Shown here piece after piece: positions 35,801 to 42,584 of a stretch of 64,000 bases of DNA; the first letter of the stretch is position 1; the number at the start of each line of letters is the position of its first letter. Below the pieces are notes generated by a model that was not told the origin of the DNA, ran no database searches, and saw nothing but the letters and a program-made list of their open reading frames with translations. The translations under genes were made by a program, and so were the position numbers. Where the stretch lies: positions 7,919,734 through 7,983,733 of the forward strand of contig NC_089738.1 in the NCBI RefSeq assembly GCF_035083965.1, given 5' to 3'. This DNA comes from Branchiostoma lanceolatum. Taxonomy: Eukaryota > Chordata > Leptocardii > Amphioxiformes > Branchiostomatidae.

Positions 35801-38741
35801 CTTATATGGCAATACGTTCTCAAATCCTTGTATAGCCGTTGCCTTATATGGCAAGAGAGCACGAAAAGCCAGGCACGCTAGATTTGCATGTGACACAGGA
35901 CGGCGACCGCATGTAACTGCTACAACTGTTCGGAAATATCATTGCATTGTGGTTTCGGACTTTGATATCCTGAAAAATGACCATATTACATCTATTCCAC
36001 AAGATTGCAGAAGAAAAAAAATGATTTCGTCAAGAAAACGAGCAAAAATCGGCATAAATGATACCATATAGTGAGTTTATAGCATTACGTCCAAAGGATG
36101 TAAATACGTACCGCAGCTTGGCCGATCTGGCAACGCGAAGCACTTCGGACCCAGAAGATCCGGGTTCGTGTCCGTGCATGAATTTTTTTTTTCTTTTTAG
36201 ATATTGAATATCAAAAATATATATTGATATTATATTAATCTATCAATATCATATTTATGAATATCATTTTTTTCATTAATAAATAAAGAAATATTTTATA
36301 TTTGTTATTTTTAAATATTCATTTAATATATACAAGGCCTTTGTCTTATGAACAGGACTTCATAGATTCCAAACCCGGCATTCGAATTTTTCTGTTCATT
36401 GTAATGGAAAATACCGTGCAGCGGCTCCTATGCGCGGTAAGATGATTCTTGCAAAACACTCGCCACTAAACTTCTATCCCCGATGTAAACAGAGGCTCTT
36501 GATGTTGTTTGCAAAACAGCGATTCTTTGTTACAGTAGCAAATGCTCCATTGTTCAGTATCGACTTCATTCAGACAACACGGACGTGGAAAGTGGCGCCC
36601 CTCGGCACAAAACTATGGGAATTTTCATGAATTTTAGCAAAATTACCCAGGAAAATAAGGAAGAAATGTTGTAAATGCGGAAACCAGAATAATACGGATG
36701 AGGTAGCTGTTGATTTGTTTGACATTTGGTAGTCATTTTAGATAGAACCTTAGCTGTTATGAACTTCTATTTCACTTAATTACCATAGTGCTGATGATTC
36801 AATGGTGCTTTTTCAAATTTTATGTTTTATTGCGTGCCATGTACATAATTACATTGATAGCTTTTATAATGAGCCTATTATACATTTTACAAATAAGCAC
36901 AAGTTGTAGGCCAAGACCAGCTTTTTCAAAAGCACTTAAGTTAAGTGACGTAACTTCAAAATTGCTTTCCCCAATCTGCCTTTCTCTATTAAAACAGTAC
37001 TCATTTCCCAAAATGACAATTTTTCTTATAGACTGAACAGCCCTTGAGTGACTTCCTCTGGCAGATTTTACTTCAAGTAAAGGGAAAAGACAATTCACAC
37101 TTATAAACGTAGCCGAAACGCCAGCTTTTTTTAAAAGCTCTTGTTTTGTATAAGGGTGTGATTTATGAGGGTGTATCATTTTGGCATGTGGCAATGAATA
37201 GAAATCTTTGTTACAATTTTCAAATTGGACAAAATTGACAAACACTTGCAAAACACCAGAGATGATCCCAATAGAATTAAGAAGTAATCCTTGGATTACA
37301 TTTTTTGTACAAGTATGACCACTTTGTCATCCAACATTTTGATTTTATTCCTGAGATTTAGATGTCAATCTTAAGATTTAAGTGGACACAAAATTTAAAC
37401 CTCTGTTAGGGAAAACAAACTGTCTGATTCTTACACAAGTAAGGAAATTGTTGAAAAGACACAACTTAAGTCTGGTTGAGATCTACATGTATCCCACAAG
37501 TTATCTCTTCACAAGGCCTGGAACAGTAAAGCATGTTGAAACAGCTTGGGACATATTGCTTTCACATAAATCATTGTTGTCTATGACTTCTCTAACTGTT
37601 GCTGACTAAATTAACTAGCTAACCCTTCTAACCTCTAAAACTTTTCACAAGTAAATTGTGATGATGGCTATGCTTGAAGATAATATAATATCAAAGTTTA
37701 GCATCAAAGTACTGATTTGGCTTGAAGTAGCAAACTTCTTCCATTTTCACAAAATAGATGTCGAAAGATTTACAATTGAATAAAGAAAGAAAGCTGCCTG
37801 TTTGGAGAAGACAAAATTTCCCATCAAAACAGTATTTCTTTATTGATATTTTTTACTTGTCATGACAAAACATTGTGTACATTGTTGTCTATTGTTTGGT
37901 ACAGTGTAGTCAACACAAATATTTTTGATTCAGAATCAAAGAACAAAACTAGTATGATAAAGTTTGTATACTCTTGTAGCATCGAACAACATCTAATTGA
38001 CCAAATTTTAGACAAATGATGGAATAATTTGCTTGATTATACAGATTTGCACAAACATAATTTGACATAGCATCAATCAGCTGTATTTTCATGTGATATA
38101 TTATTGTAAAAATGCATAACATTTTAACAGCTTGTAACTTGACCCTGCCTTCATCACACAATTCCCTCCTCAACCTGTGCTTGGGTATCATGAAGTGTAT
38201 TCTGTCTTTTCCTCATAAACTAAAGTGGAGAAAACCCATATGTGTTTTAACTACACTTTAACAGACAAGGTAACAAGATAGGCTAAACATTCTGTTGCTG
38301 TTGTTAAGATGTGCTGCACTGTCTGTGTCTTACTGCAGTTGTAATTTTTAAGGTGTACTTCTTTCGTAGCTGTCTACTGTTTTATCTAACAGCATGTGTT
38401 GTTTCATGTAGTCACATTCCATTATTTGCCAGTGTTCCCCATAGAAGCGCCTTGGGACCACAACTATTTTTTTGTTGCTCTTCCTAACAACTGATTTCTT
38501 TTGCCTTTTAAGGCTAAATGCTTGGATTGAATTTGGTGTTCCACAAGGCAGCAGCCTTGGGCCACAATTGTTTACATTTGTCACATCTGACTTTCCCTTA
38601 CTTCCCCAAACATTGCAGGAAACCAAAAGGCTTAACAAGGGTCTTGAGGAGGAGGTGATGGCGAGGAAGAGAATGGAGTCCATCATTCGCAAGTCCATCA
38701 AGAGTTTAGCGGAGACAAATTTTGACGAGACCAACTTGTGA
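5072..38741 (+). CDS. ARHGEF7: PIX/Cool family Rho guanine-nucleotide exchange factor, long form
   Basis: This protein activates Rac/Cdc42 and, in known family members, scaffolds PAK and GIT at adhesions and synapses. Coding exons that join in phase are 5072-5176, 5776-5872, 8520-8638, 9079-9173, 9742-9837, 10496-10618, 11143-11281, 14715-14774, 16385-16528, 18503-18589, 23021-23099, 24012-24202, 25377-25547, 27086-27149, 27515-27556, 27836-27946, 31632-31725, 34292-34346 and 38619-38741. Together they give 664 residues without optional exons. The order is SH3 (about 8-67), DH, PH, proline-rich linker, GIT-binding helix ([17 protein letters not shown]), an acidic [10 protein letters not shown] block, coiled coil, and a DETNL terminus. 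All introns are GT-AG. The ATG at 5072 matches the short beta-PIX start; an upstream CH-containing start is not excluded. It is probably the single pro-orthologue of vertebrate ARHGEF6 and ARHGEF7. Confidence 0.93.
6008..6222. mobile_element. MITE-like palindromic element, 'TTCGCG' family, copy 1
   Basis: The sequence has many self-complementary blocks (TTCGCGATTTTCG, GGTGAAC, GCGAACTT) and ends in ATTTACAGTAT. A closely similar copy lies at 61812-62015, sharing 'TAAATGCAGAAATGTTCGCG', 'TACTATTGTTTCAAACGC' and 'CTCCATTTTCTCCCTAC'. It has no coding capacity and lies inside a PIX intron. Confidence 0.75.
6703..7118. mobile_element. Short inverted-repeat element in a PIX intron
   Basis: It starts CAGGGCTAGAAAT and ends ATTTTGAGCCCTG, giving short terminal inverted repeats. 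The interior has inverted 'GTGCACC/GGTGCAC' blocks at both ends. No protein is encoded, so it is probably a non-autonomous DNA transposon. Confidence 0.5.
7480..7530 (+). CDS. ARHGEF7: Candidate optional PIX exon, 17 codons
   Basis: A long pyrimidine tract ends in a CAG acceptor at 7479, and 51 bases later there is a good GTAAGG donor. The segment is open in the only usable frame, enters and leaves in phase 1, and encodes [16 protein letters not shown] between the SH3 and the linker exon 8520-8638. Including or skipping it keeps the downstream frame. It is not recognisable from vertebrate PIX, so this call rests on splice signals and phase alone. Confidence 0.55.
7741..7880. repeat. Long hairpin (inverted repeat)
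   Basis: Arms ATTTTAATTCAATCTATAT at 7749-7767 and its reverse complement at 7849-7867, with further inner pairing (AATATCAG/CTGATATT). Probably a degenerate MITE. Confidence 0.65.
8520..14774 (+). CDS. ARHGEF7: PIX exons encoding the SH3-DH linker and DH (RhoGEF) domain
   Basis: Exons 8520-8638 (a Ser/Pro linker, [10 protein letters not shown]), 9079-9173, 9742-9837, 10496-10618, 11143-11281 and 14715-14774 together encode the DH catalytic helix bundle. Conserved blocks are [12 protein letters not shown] (CR1 start), [41 protein letters not shown] (CR3 core) and [16 protein letters not shown]. These closely follow vertebrate beta-PIX. The domain catalyses GDP release from Rac1/Cdc42. A partial copy of exon 9742-9837 lies just before it, at 9647-9708, and is described separately. 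Confidence 0.92.
9300..9602. mobile_element. MITE-like element, 'TTCACGGT' family, copy 1
   Basis: It begins near 'TGTAACTTAATGTTCACGG' and ends 'AGTGAATTACAGTA', with inverted internal blocks (CCGTGAAC, GTTCACTG). The inverted copy is at 21421-21660 in a later intron of the same gene. No coding capacity. Confidence 0.7.
9601..9795 (+). repeat. Tandem duplication of the 5' half of a DH exon with its acceptor
   Basis: Two units of about 95-100 bp follow each other. Both carry 'AAGACTAAGTTGT', a CCAG acceptor, and the same coding start CTGTCGAACCCTGAGTGC through AACCTGGAGGA. The second unit continues into the full exon (9742-9837). The first stops matching after GAGGATGTAGT and then meets an ATT/GTAAGA donor-like site at 9708. 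If used alone, the first copy would leave phase 1 instead of phase 2, so it cannot replace the exon without a frameshift. The near-identity of the shared part suggests a recent event. Confidence 0.85.
9915..10275 (-). mobile_element. tRNA-derived SINE-like repeat, copy 1
   Basis: Read on the minus strand, a B-box-like AGAGTTCGATTCTAGGG and an upstream A-box-like stretch suggest a pol III tRNA head. The body (CCAAGCACACCGGGTCAACC, ACTCTTCTTGATAAGT, GGTTGGGTTCTTTTACGTGC) recurs in shorter form at 11340-11520. Confidence 0.5.
11340..11520 (-). mobile_element. SINE-like repeat, copy 2 (truncated)
   Basis: It shares 'AGGTAAAGCA', 'CAAAGCACTGGGTCACCC', 'CTACTCTTCTCAATAAGT' and 'GTTGGGTTCTTTT' with the copy at 9915-10275, but the tRNA-like head is missing. 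It lies in the intron after the DH exon ending at 11281. Confidence 0.5.
11526..11818. mobile_element. Palindromic 'CAGTCAAA...TTTGACTG' element
   Basis: Starts ACTGCAGTCAAATTACAAGTG and has the inverse ACTTGTACAGGTTTGACTG near 11615-11634 and again TTTGACTGTAC near 11806. Inner blocks pair (GACCAC/GTGGTC). A composite non-autonomous repeat with no gene. Confidence 0.5.
11819..14714. other. Large PIX intron remainder
   Basis: No exon with paired splice sites and correct phase was found between 11282 and 14714. A tRNA-like B box (GGGTTCGAATCCC at about 14056) may be a SINE remnant. The rest is unremarkable AT-rich intron. Confidence 0.4.
14790..14895 (-). mobile_element. SINE family 2 fragment
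   Basis: Shares 'GTTTACCTTGTTGTGTCTAG', 'CACAGGTTGGCA', 'CTTGCTGTTTCTG' and 'TTTTTACAG(G)GAGGGGTT' with repeats at 27335-27450 and 41815-42095. Only the body is present, not the tRNA-like head. Confidence 0.5.
16385..24202 (+). CDS. ARHGEF7: PIX exons encoding the PH domain
   Basis: Exons 16385-16528, 18503-18589, 23021-23099 and 24012-24202. The first encodes the DH-PH connecting helix and start of the PH domain ([20 protein letters not shown], then [11 protein letters not shown]). The second has [20 protein letters not shown], the third [17 protein letters not shown] with AFEIS, and the fourth [16 protein letters not shown] with [12 protein letters not shown], the C-terminal PH helix with its invariant tryptophan. 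The last exon runs into a Pro-rich tail ([15 protein letters not shown]). PH domains of this family bind phosphoinositides and regulate the DH. Order and spacing match vertebrate beta-PIX without gaps. Confidence 0.92.
16566..17185. mobile_element. Inverted-repeat element in the intron after PIX exon 16385-16528
   Basis: The ends pair: GCTGTCCCCAGCTG...AATTTTTT at the start and AAAATTTTAAAGCTGGAG followed by ACAGC at the end. Internal arms pair too (16706-16750 with about 16974-17018: GGAAATTTGCTT and its complement). No transposase frame. Confidence 0.5.
18645..19039. mobile_element. MITE-like element rich in GTCCGGA
   Basis: Terminal inverted repeats GTACCTAAAC (18645-18654) and GTTTAGGTAC (19030-19039). 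Near the left end a 34-base hairpin (18691-18724) pairs CTTCAGGTCCGGACTTAT with its near-perfect complement. Many GTCCGGA/TCCGGAC blocks elsewhere. Non-coding. Confidence 0.65.
19045..19180. mobile_element. Palindromic MITE, 'GGGCGATC' family, copy 1
   Basis: Starts TATATAGAACACAACC and ends GTTGTATAACATA, with GC-rich inner arms (GGGCGATCTGACCCG, GGTACCAGC). A copy in the same family lies at 45468-45616 in the serpin gene. It directly abuts the TA-flanked element beginning at 19181. Confidence 0.65.
19181..20608. mobile_element. TA-flanked DNA transposon with perfect 27-bp terminal repeats, no transposase
   Basis: The left end starts CCGTATTTCTTCTAATAAAG and the right end is its exact reverse complement over 27 bases. 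TA lies immediately outside both ends (19179-19180 and 20609-20610), as for Tc1/mariner/pogo elements. Sub-terminal 'AATAAAGTGCGCACCCC' repeats occur near both ends. The 1.4-kb interior is unusually CpG-rich and holds a further palindrome at about 19710-19835 (CTGCCCCAAGATGCAT and its complement). No frame resembles a transposase, so it would need another element's enzyme. Confidence 0.8.
21421..21660. mobile_element. MITE-like element, 'TTCACGGT' family, inverted copy 2
   Basis: Reverse complement of the element at 9300-9602: it starts TACTGTAACTCAACTTATCTTC and ends ACATTAAGTTACAGTAA, with the same order of inner blocks. Its interior is shorter or diverged. Confidence 0.65.
23552..23800. 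mobile_element. Fold-back element with about 80-bp arms
   Basis: The left arm runs from ACTATTGAACTTTACAACAC through GAAGATT to CTTCCGGGATGTGACG. The right arm carries the complements GACATCATGTCCCGGAAG, AATCTTCACAGTGTTG and GTAAAGTTCAATA in reverse order. Imperfect but extended pairing. Non-coding. Confidence 0.65.
24185..24518 (+). repeat. Tandem duplication of a PIX exon end with its splice donor (about 163 bp)
   Basis: The last 20 bases or so of exon 24012-24202 (CCACCTGCAATCAAG), its GTTGGT donor and about 140 bases of intron are repeated immediately downstream, with the second donor (ATCAAG/GTTGGT) near 24366. The copies differ at scattered positions and by a short insertion after the second donor. 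Using the second donor would add intron sequence to the message. Confidence 0.8.
24713..24760 (+). CDS. ARHGEF7: Candidate optional PIX exon, 16 codons
   Basis: A pyrimidine-rich tract ending TTTACAG is followed by 48 open bases and an AAG/GTATGG donor. Both ends are phase 0, like the exons on either side, so it can be used or skipped freely. It would encode [16 protein letters not shown] in the linker after the PH domain. It has no recognised vertebrate counterpart and the call rests on splice sites and phase. Confidence 0.5.
24876..24911 (+). CDS. ARHGEF7: Candidate optional PIX micro-exon, 12 codons
   Basis: A TTTGTGTCAG acceptor and a GTGAGT donor frame 36 open bases encoding [12 protein letters not shown], phase 0 at both ends. 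Like its neighbour at 24713-24760 it lies in the serine/proline-rich linker between the PH domain and the GIT-binding segment, a place where vertebrate PIX genes also splice alternatively. The evidence is splice-site and phase only. Confidence 0.45.
25377..25547 (+). CDS. ARHGEF7: PIX exon with the conserved [15 protein letters not shown] block
   Basis: This 57-codon exon, phase 0 at both ends, has a TTTTCCCTCACAG acceptor and a GTAGGG donor. It contains [19 protein letters not shown], nearly identical to the vertebrate beta-PIX sequence just before the GIT-binding domain. The first half is proline-rich with possible SH3 ligands. A related candidate exon, also in phase, lies 381 bases downstream at 25929-26009. 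Confidence 0.92.
25929..26009 (+). CDS. ARHGEF7: Candidate alternative version of the SCLRP exon
   Basis: A strong pyrimidine tract (about 25850-25920) ends in GGCAG at 25928. The following 81 bases are open, phase 0 at both ends, and end in CTT/GTAACT. They encode [19 protein letters not shown] after a short basic start. This aligns with the neighbouring exon's [19 protein letters not shown]: the W, C-L, single prolines and AALL tail match. An old exon duplication that now offers two versions of the same protein segment is the simplest reading. Expression is unproven. Confidence 0.6.
26011..26208. repeat. Tandem duplication, 98-bp unit, just after the alternative PIX exon
   Basis: Two copies start with AACTATCCTCCATTTTTC, at about 26012 and 26110, and end at GATGTGTCA near 26108 and 26208. 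They differ at only a handful of positions. The duplication begins one or two bases inside the intron that follows exon 25929-26009, so it too starts at an exon-intron border. Confidence 0.85.
26210..26251 (+). CDS. ARHGEF7: Weak candidate optional PIX exon, 14 codons
   Basis: The stretch after a GTGTCAG acceptor is open for 42 bases, encodes [14 protein letters not shown], and ends TCCAAG/GTCATT with phase 0 at both ends. The donor is poor. The acceptor lies at the end of the 98-bp duplication. It is listed because the phase fits; it may be chance. Confidence 0.2.
27086..27946 (+). CDS. ARHGEF7: PIX exons: basic linker and GIT-binding segment
   Basis: Exon 27086-27149 ([17 protein letters not shown], the counterpart of the vertebrate SPKTMKKLLPKRK stretch), exon 27515-27556 ([13 protein letters not shown], a multiple of three and thus skippable) and exon 27836-27946. 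The last encodes [17 protein letters not shown], the helix that in vertebrate PIX docks onto GIT ArfGAP proteins, and is the most conserved part of the C-terminal half. The message then splits: it ends in the exon at 29313 or continues to 31632. Confidence 0.9.
27335..27455 (-). mobile_element. SINE family 2 fragment in a PIX intron
   Basis: Carries 'GTTTACCTTTTTCAATGTAG', 'CTTGCTGTTTCT', 'TTTTTACAGGGAGGGGTTGC' and 'TAGCCCTTCCCC', as in the fuller copy at 41815-42095. Confidence 0.55.
28140..28372. mobile_element. Double hairpin element
   Basis: A perfect 26-bp inverted pair (28144-28169 with 28190-28215, around AAGAGGTCTATTGTGAAAG) is followed by a second nested pair, GTGCACCAAAACGAGGCTG near 28246 and CAGCCTCGTTTTAGTGCAC near 28317. 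Its outer parts (GGCGGCCATTTTGA / TCAAAATGGCCACC and the GGTCTAT blocks) also match. No coding frame. Confidence 0.75.
29313..29587 (+). CDS. ARHGEF7: Alternative last exon of PIX (short isoform)
   Basis: A TTCTCTAG acceptor in the right phase opens a 91-codon exon ending at a TAG (29585-29587). Its product is Ser/Asn-rich, has two [10 protein letters not shown]-type repeats, an acidic DDYDYALL stretch, and ends in a Cys-containing basic tail ([12 protein letters not shown]). Vertebrate beta-PIX also has isoforms ending in an SDYDS segment and a Cys-rich tail without the coiled coil. Ending here would remove the coiled coil and PDZ ligand, giving 665 residues. A possible poly(A) signal is at 30971-30976. 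Confidence 0.75.
30971..30976 (+). terminator. Possible poly(A) signal for the short PIX isoform
   Basis: This AATAAA is about 1.4 kb beyond the stop codon at 29587 and upstream of the next coding exon at 31632. It is a plausible end for the short transcript, but single AATAAA matches occur by chance in AT-rich introns. Confidence 0.3.
31632..38741 (+). CDS. ARHGEF7: PIX C-terminal exons: acidic block, coiled coil and PDZ ligand
   Basis: Exon 31632-31725 encodes [18 protein letters not shown], almost the same as vertebrate beta-PIX. Exon 34292-34346 gives [18 protein letters not shown], the start of the coiled coil that makes PIX oligomers. Exon 38619-38741 gives the rest ([20 protein letters not shown]) and ends DETNL, the PDZ ligand used in vertebrates for Shank and Scribble. 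Heptad-like spacing is visible over about 60 residues. The last intron is more than 4 kb and contains a GATTGG minisatellite, a perfect hairpin and a tRNA-like relic. Confidence 0.92.
31876..32016. mobile_element. 141-bp MITE with perfect 17-bp terminal repeats
   Basis: GCTATCTGACCCAAGTG at 31876-31892 and its exact complement at 32000-32016. It lies about 150 bases after the PIX exon ending at 31725. The interior has no frame. Confidence 0.8.
32628..32905. repeat. Tandem duplication, about 140-bp unit, in a PIX intron
   Basis: CATTTCAGAAGTTCA, TATCTTGAATAATTAGAAATT and the closing 'TGTTCRCCCCCC' occur once in each unit. The copies share most but not all positions. Confidence 0.75.
32943..33166. 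mobile_element. MITE with TAGCCTGG...CCAGGCTA ends
   Basis: The left end TAGCCTGGATACCAGAC (32943-32959) pairs with GTCTGGTACCCAGGCTA (33150-33166) with one mismatch. The 224-bp interior is non-coding. Confidence 0.75.
34640..34880. repeat. GATTGGCTGA minisatellite
   Basis: At least seven imperfect repeats of about 35-45 bases built on 'GGTCTGTGATTGGCTGA' with TTTGATT/TTAATTGAAG spacers. A longer two-unit block (TTGAAGGTCAGCGATTGGCT plus TATAATATGAAAAGG) is itself duplicated. Each unit carries an inverted CCAAT motif. Lies in the last PIX intron. Confidence 0.8.
35701..35728. repeat. Perfect GC-rich hairpin
   Basis: GCGTTTCGGCGC and its exact complement GCGCCGAAACGC are separated by four bases. 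It directly follows a direct repeat of GAACAGCTGTAATTATTTCA and a run of T. The surrounding DNA is less AT-rich than the rest of the intron. Origin unknown. Confidence 0.8.
36113..36182 (+). pseudogene. tRNA-Arg(TCG)-like relic
   Basis: The order resembles a tRNA: an A-box-like TTGGCCGATCTGGCAACGCG, an anticodon-loop-like CTTCGGA, then a B-box CCGGGTTCGTGTCC, followed at once by a long T run that could terminate pol III. The acceptor and anticodon stems do not pair well, and the T-loop has an odd base, so it is a decayed tRNA or the head of a SINE. Confidence 0.4.
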
Positions 38742-38986
38742 CTTCTACAAAAAAAGAATACTTCAATCATGAAAATGGCAAGCCTGTCAAGTTATAGCGT
38801 TCAAACAGTCGACAAGACAATATCTACAGCCAGCTAATACAATTTCGGTTTTGGTAAATGGTTTTTGTTTGTTATAATGTAAGTGCAAGTAGATCTTGCA
38901 CATCTCCATGATCCTATAGCCATAGCCATCTGGGGAAGAAGTTACTCGCTGCTTCATTTTGTTTGGATGTGTACGAATGAGATTGC

Positions 38987-38992
38987 AATAAA
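38987..38992 (+). terminator. Possible poly(A) signal of long PIX mRNA
   Basis: AATAAA lies about 250 bases after the stop codon at 38741. Another AATAAA at 40201-40206 could serve a longer 3' untranslated region. Confidence 0.4.
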
Positions 38993-41814
38993 TACATATA
39001 CAGTTCTTGGTATGAATGTCAACAAAAATTGGTCCACTTTTCAGAAAAATTTGGTCCACTTTTTCAGGCCATGTCTACATTGTTTCGGCTTTCTTCAAAG
39101 CAAATGTTACTAGTCTAGCATCCTTAACTGGACCAATTATAGCCCACTTACAGACTCCACATTCTGAGTGAAAAGCTTTCCAACTTGACTTGTTTGTGGA
39201 CAAGGGAGATTTTATAAAGCCAGTGACATGTAACAATACTACATGTATGATAGCAGGAGTTAGAAAATTGTAAAGACACCAAACAAGTGTATCCCACAGA
39301 AAAAAAGATAGCCATTTAGGTGCATTTCTTGTCCTCACTCCTTTGGTAGCCATAACAATATGGGAAAGAACAAAAAAAAACATTATTGTCAATGGTCTTG
39401 CATAATATGCCAGATTTGAAACACAAAAATATACGGTTTTCTGGTCTTGGCATTTTGGGGAAGTTCATAAGGCTCAGACATTTTCATCTTTCATGTACTA
39501 GAAAGTCTGTTTATTCAATGCATCTGATGTTTGATGCAAAAAAAATGTATTGGCTGTTAATAGTGGCCACAGTAATTCTGGGTATTGGGGGAAAAACCCT
39601 GGGAAAAAGGAAAAACACAAGAAACAAATTGCTTTTGTAAAGTTCTTACGAGTTTTGAATGGGATAGCAGTTACTGTATCTCTTACTGGCTGTGTTCAGG
39701 GAATCGGGGTGTTTCCAACTGGAATCTTTAGTTTGTACATTACAATTTCTTTGGGTATGGAATATATACTTAAAGGGTTTGTATTATAATGTTATTTTCT
39801 GTCCTACTCTGTTCTAAATGTAAAATAAGTGGCGTTTTCTTAAATGCAGTTGTATGAAAGCACATACAATACGAGGTTGAGTTATATCATCGTTGCATTA
39901 TGAATTAGTTTTTTGTAATACAGCACTTAACTGTATATTCTGTATGTCAGAACATTATGGTAATAGCTTTGCTTTAATCATTACAAAATTCCATGCTGAA
40001 ATGTGTTATAAAAAGAAATTTTGTTTTAGGCATTAGGAAAGCATCCAACATCGCAAAAGTGAAGCATGGTACTAGTATGAATGTAAGACTTTATAGAGCT
40101 TTCTTCTGGGTATTGTCATGTTCATTCTTTAACTATATGTATAGTGTTTTTTTTCTTCTTGTTGTAAACTTGAATATGCATGAGGAAGGACATGAGGAAC
40201 AATAAAAGAAGCAGAAATCCCGTGTGTTTGCTGCATTGTCTATTACATTACTGGATACATGTACATGCACCCACACTCAATCATGACCCATGACCTCACT
40301 GGGCGTCATGACAGCCAGCCGCAGTGATTCATGCACCCACACTAAGAGAACAAAAAGTGCATAACATTAAGTTTTCCATCAAGTACCTGAGGTACCTAAA
40401 TAATTTTCACAGTACATGCAATGCAATTACCTTGTCATTGCGCAAGCTAGCACAATACACAAATAGGATTGGGCATATTGTTTCAACCAATGATGCTCAG
40501 TGATACATGTAGACGAGGAATTTTAGAGTATGAAACATATTTTTTTATTTTGTGTAGAAATTGCTATTACAGTAATATGCTTCACAAGTTTGCAACCACA
40601 ACCCTTTCTAACCCATAACAAATACAAAGTTTGAAACAAAATTGGCTCCTGCAGTTCCAAAAAAGCCGCTGGGGAGCCCAAACCTACACGACTTAGTCTC
40701 CCTCCCAAGAGCCATCACTCAAAAATAATGCCCATAGCATGCCCAGAACACGAGATATCAAATCCTTCCACTGTGGTACCACTAGGGGGCCCAAAATCGA
40801 ATCATTTCCAGGTCTCGTGAAGTCCTACCCACATACCAAATATCAAGGCATTCTCGAGATATCGTGGTCACACACACACGAACGCTGATGAAAACACTCG
40901 TTACTTGTTACTCGGCAAAGGTAACAAGTTTAGTCCAAACAGCTTCACTGTACCTAAGCAGGCTGAATGTCAGTTGGGTGTGTACTTGTATAGGGGGGTG
41001 GGGATAATATGCACTTAATTAGAAGAATGTAATACAACCAAATACACTAGTTCAAACAATGCAATAGTTATACTATAATTGTACTAGATCTTTAAAGATG
41101 ACGATACAAATCAGCTTTGAAGAACATTTATTCAATCTTGTGTAACTGAAACAGCTGAACTTAAAAACTGTGGCTGGCTAATAAGTATCAAAAAGGCAAG
41201 GGTGAACACTCAATATTTACATGAGTCAGTACTACATGTACATCATGTTTTAGATATATCAAATCTACTTCCATTTAAATTTCCTCATCCTGAACACCAC
41301 CAAGATATAATAGAATATACAAATTACCATTTCAATTAAACTTTGCTTCATTGTTACTTCAATGTCTCAGTGTAAACAAGGAATAATCTTATGTAAGCAA
41401 AGAGGGCATAACATGAATGCTGTTCCTACACCACACCATAACAATTATATATAATTATCAATCTGTCTATGACCCTAACTAAAAGCTAAGAAATAATATG
41501 ATATACATTTGTTAATTAGGCATTGATAAACAAGTTTGCATGTGTAAGCCACACTATTTATTAACACAATCATCATTGATAATTCTATCACATAATACAC
41601 CTGCAGGGACAGATATGATATTTACATTTTGAGTTATAAAATTATAGATTACTGTATTTACTCCAAAGTTATATGTCATATGTAGTTACCAAATTATCAT
41701 ATACATTTGTATGTCCTTCAAGGGCGTGTGGATTTCGTAGAACAAATGAACAATAAATTCATACCGTTCCCACAAGATCATTGTCTAAAACCAGAGGTAT
41801 AGTATGTTCGTCTG

Positions 41815-42095
41815 TTCGTTCAGACCCTTGAAGTGGCATATAGGTCAGAAAAATTCCTTGCTGTTTCTGTAGCCGGATATATTTTTACAGGGAAGGGTTG
41901 CTAGCCCATCCCCTTTAACATTCACTTCCATGAACAAGGGACCCCCATTTTATGTCCCTTCCGAAAAATAGGTGCAGCCCCAACCAAGATGCCCTTTCCA
42001 GGATTGAACTTGGTTCTCCCAGTTTTTGATACTAACTAATTGGAACCAGGAGTTTAGTTGTGAGGCTGCTACCATTTGAGCTAAGGGACATCCTG
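41815..42095 (-). mobile_element. tRNA-derived SINE, fullest copy of family 2
   Basis: On the minus strand it starts with a tRNA-like head: GGATGTCCCTTAGCTCAAAT then GGTAGC (A box) and, some 65 bases on, AAGTTCAATCCTGG (B box). The body then reads through GGGCTAGCAACCC, CCTGTAAAAATATAT and AACAGCAAGGAA. Other copies or fragments are at 14790, 27335 and 46085, all in the same orientation. Confidence 0.65.
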
Positions 42096-42584
42096 AAAGG
42101 TATAGTTCAGTGAAACTGTGATAGCAATTGGAGTAAATACAGTATTTGAGTGATAATGATATGGCCATGCTGAGAATATACTTAAGCTTATTTTTCAATC
42201 TGTACAATTCGCACACAAGACTTTTGTCACCACAAGGACATCAGACTATTTTCTAACAGAGCCAATGTAATGCAAGCATCAATATGCGTGTAGCTCCAAA
42301 AAAGATCAACACAAATTCAGTGCTGTCCACATTGCGTTCCATGTGCTGCTATGTTGATTTTAATTGAAGTTTGAAGCTGAAACTTGTGTAAGCAAACAAA
42401 CTGAAGTCTTAATACAAAACATCATTCATTGCAAAGACTGGTAATACAGTACAAAGTTGACATATGGCATTCCCAATTCTTGATTGGAATACGACATAAA
42501 AGAAAGTTATCTAAGTACATGTACAGTAATGTACTATAACTTGAGCGAGGAAAGGCTGTGTTGTTTGTTGGTTGTTGTTGTTGT

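Larger units (their letters stand above)
38742..42584. other. 3' untranslated region of PIX and space between PIX and CHMP1
   Basis: The PIX 3' end is probably at about 39010 or 40220 (AATAAA at 38987 and 40201). The rest has no recognisable exon. A dispersed repeat lies at about 40640-40930 (CACTAGGGGGCCCAAAATCGA, ACCCACATACCAAATATCAAGG), and a related form occurs inverted at about 10960-11065. A SINE lies at 41815-42095. Otherwise AT-rich. Confidence 0.5.

Noticed and set aside
39386-40205. Several 70-84 codon frames downstream of PIX
   Set aside because: Hydrophobic, low-complexity translations of AT-rich DNA in the likely 3' untranslated region; no homology recognised.
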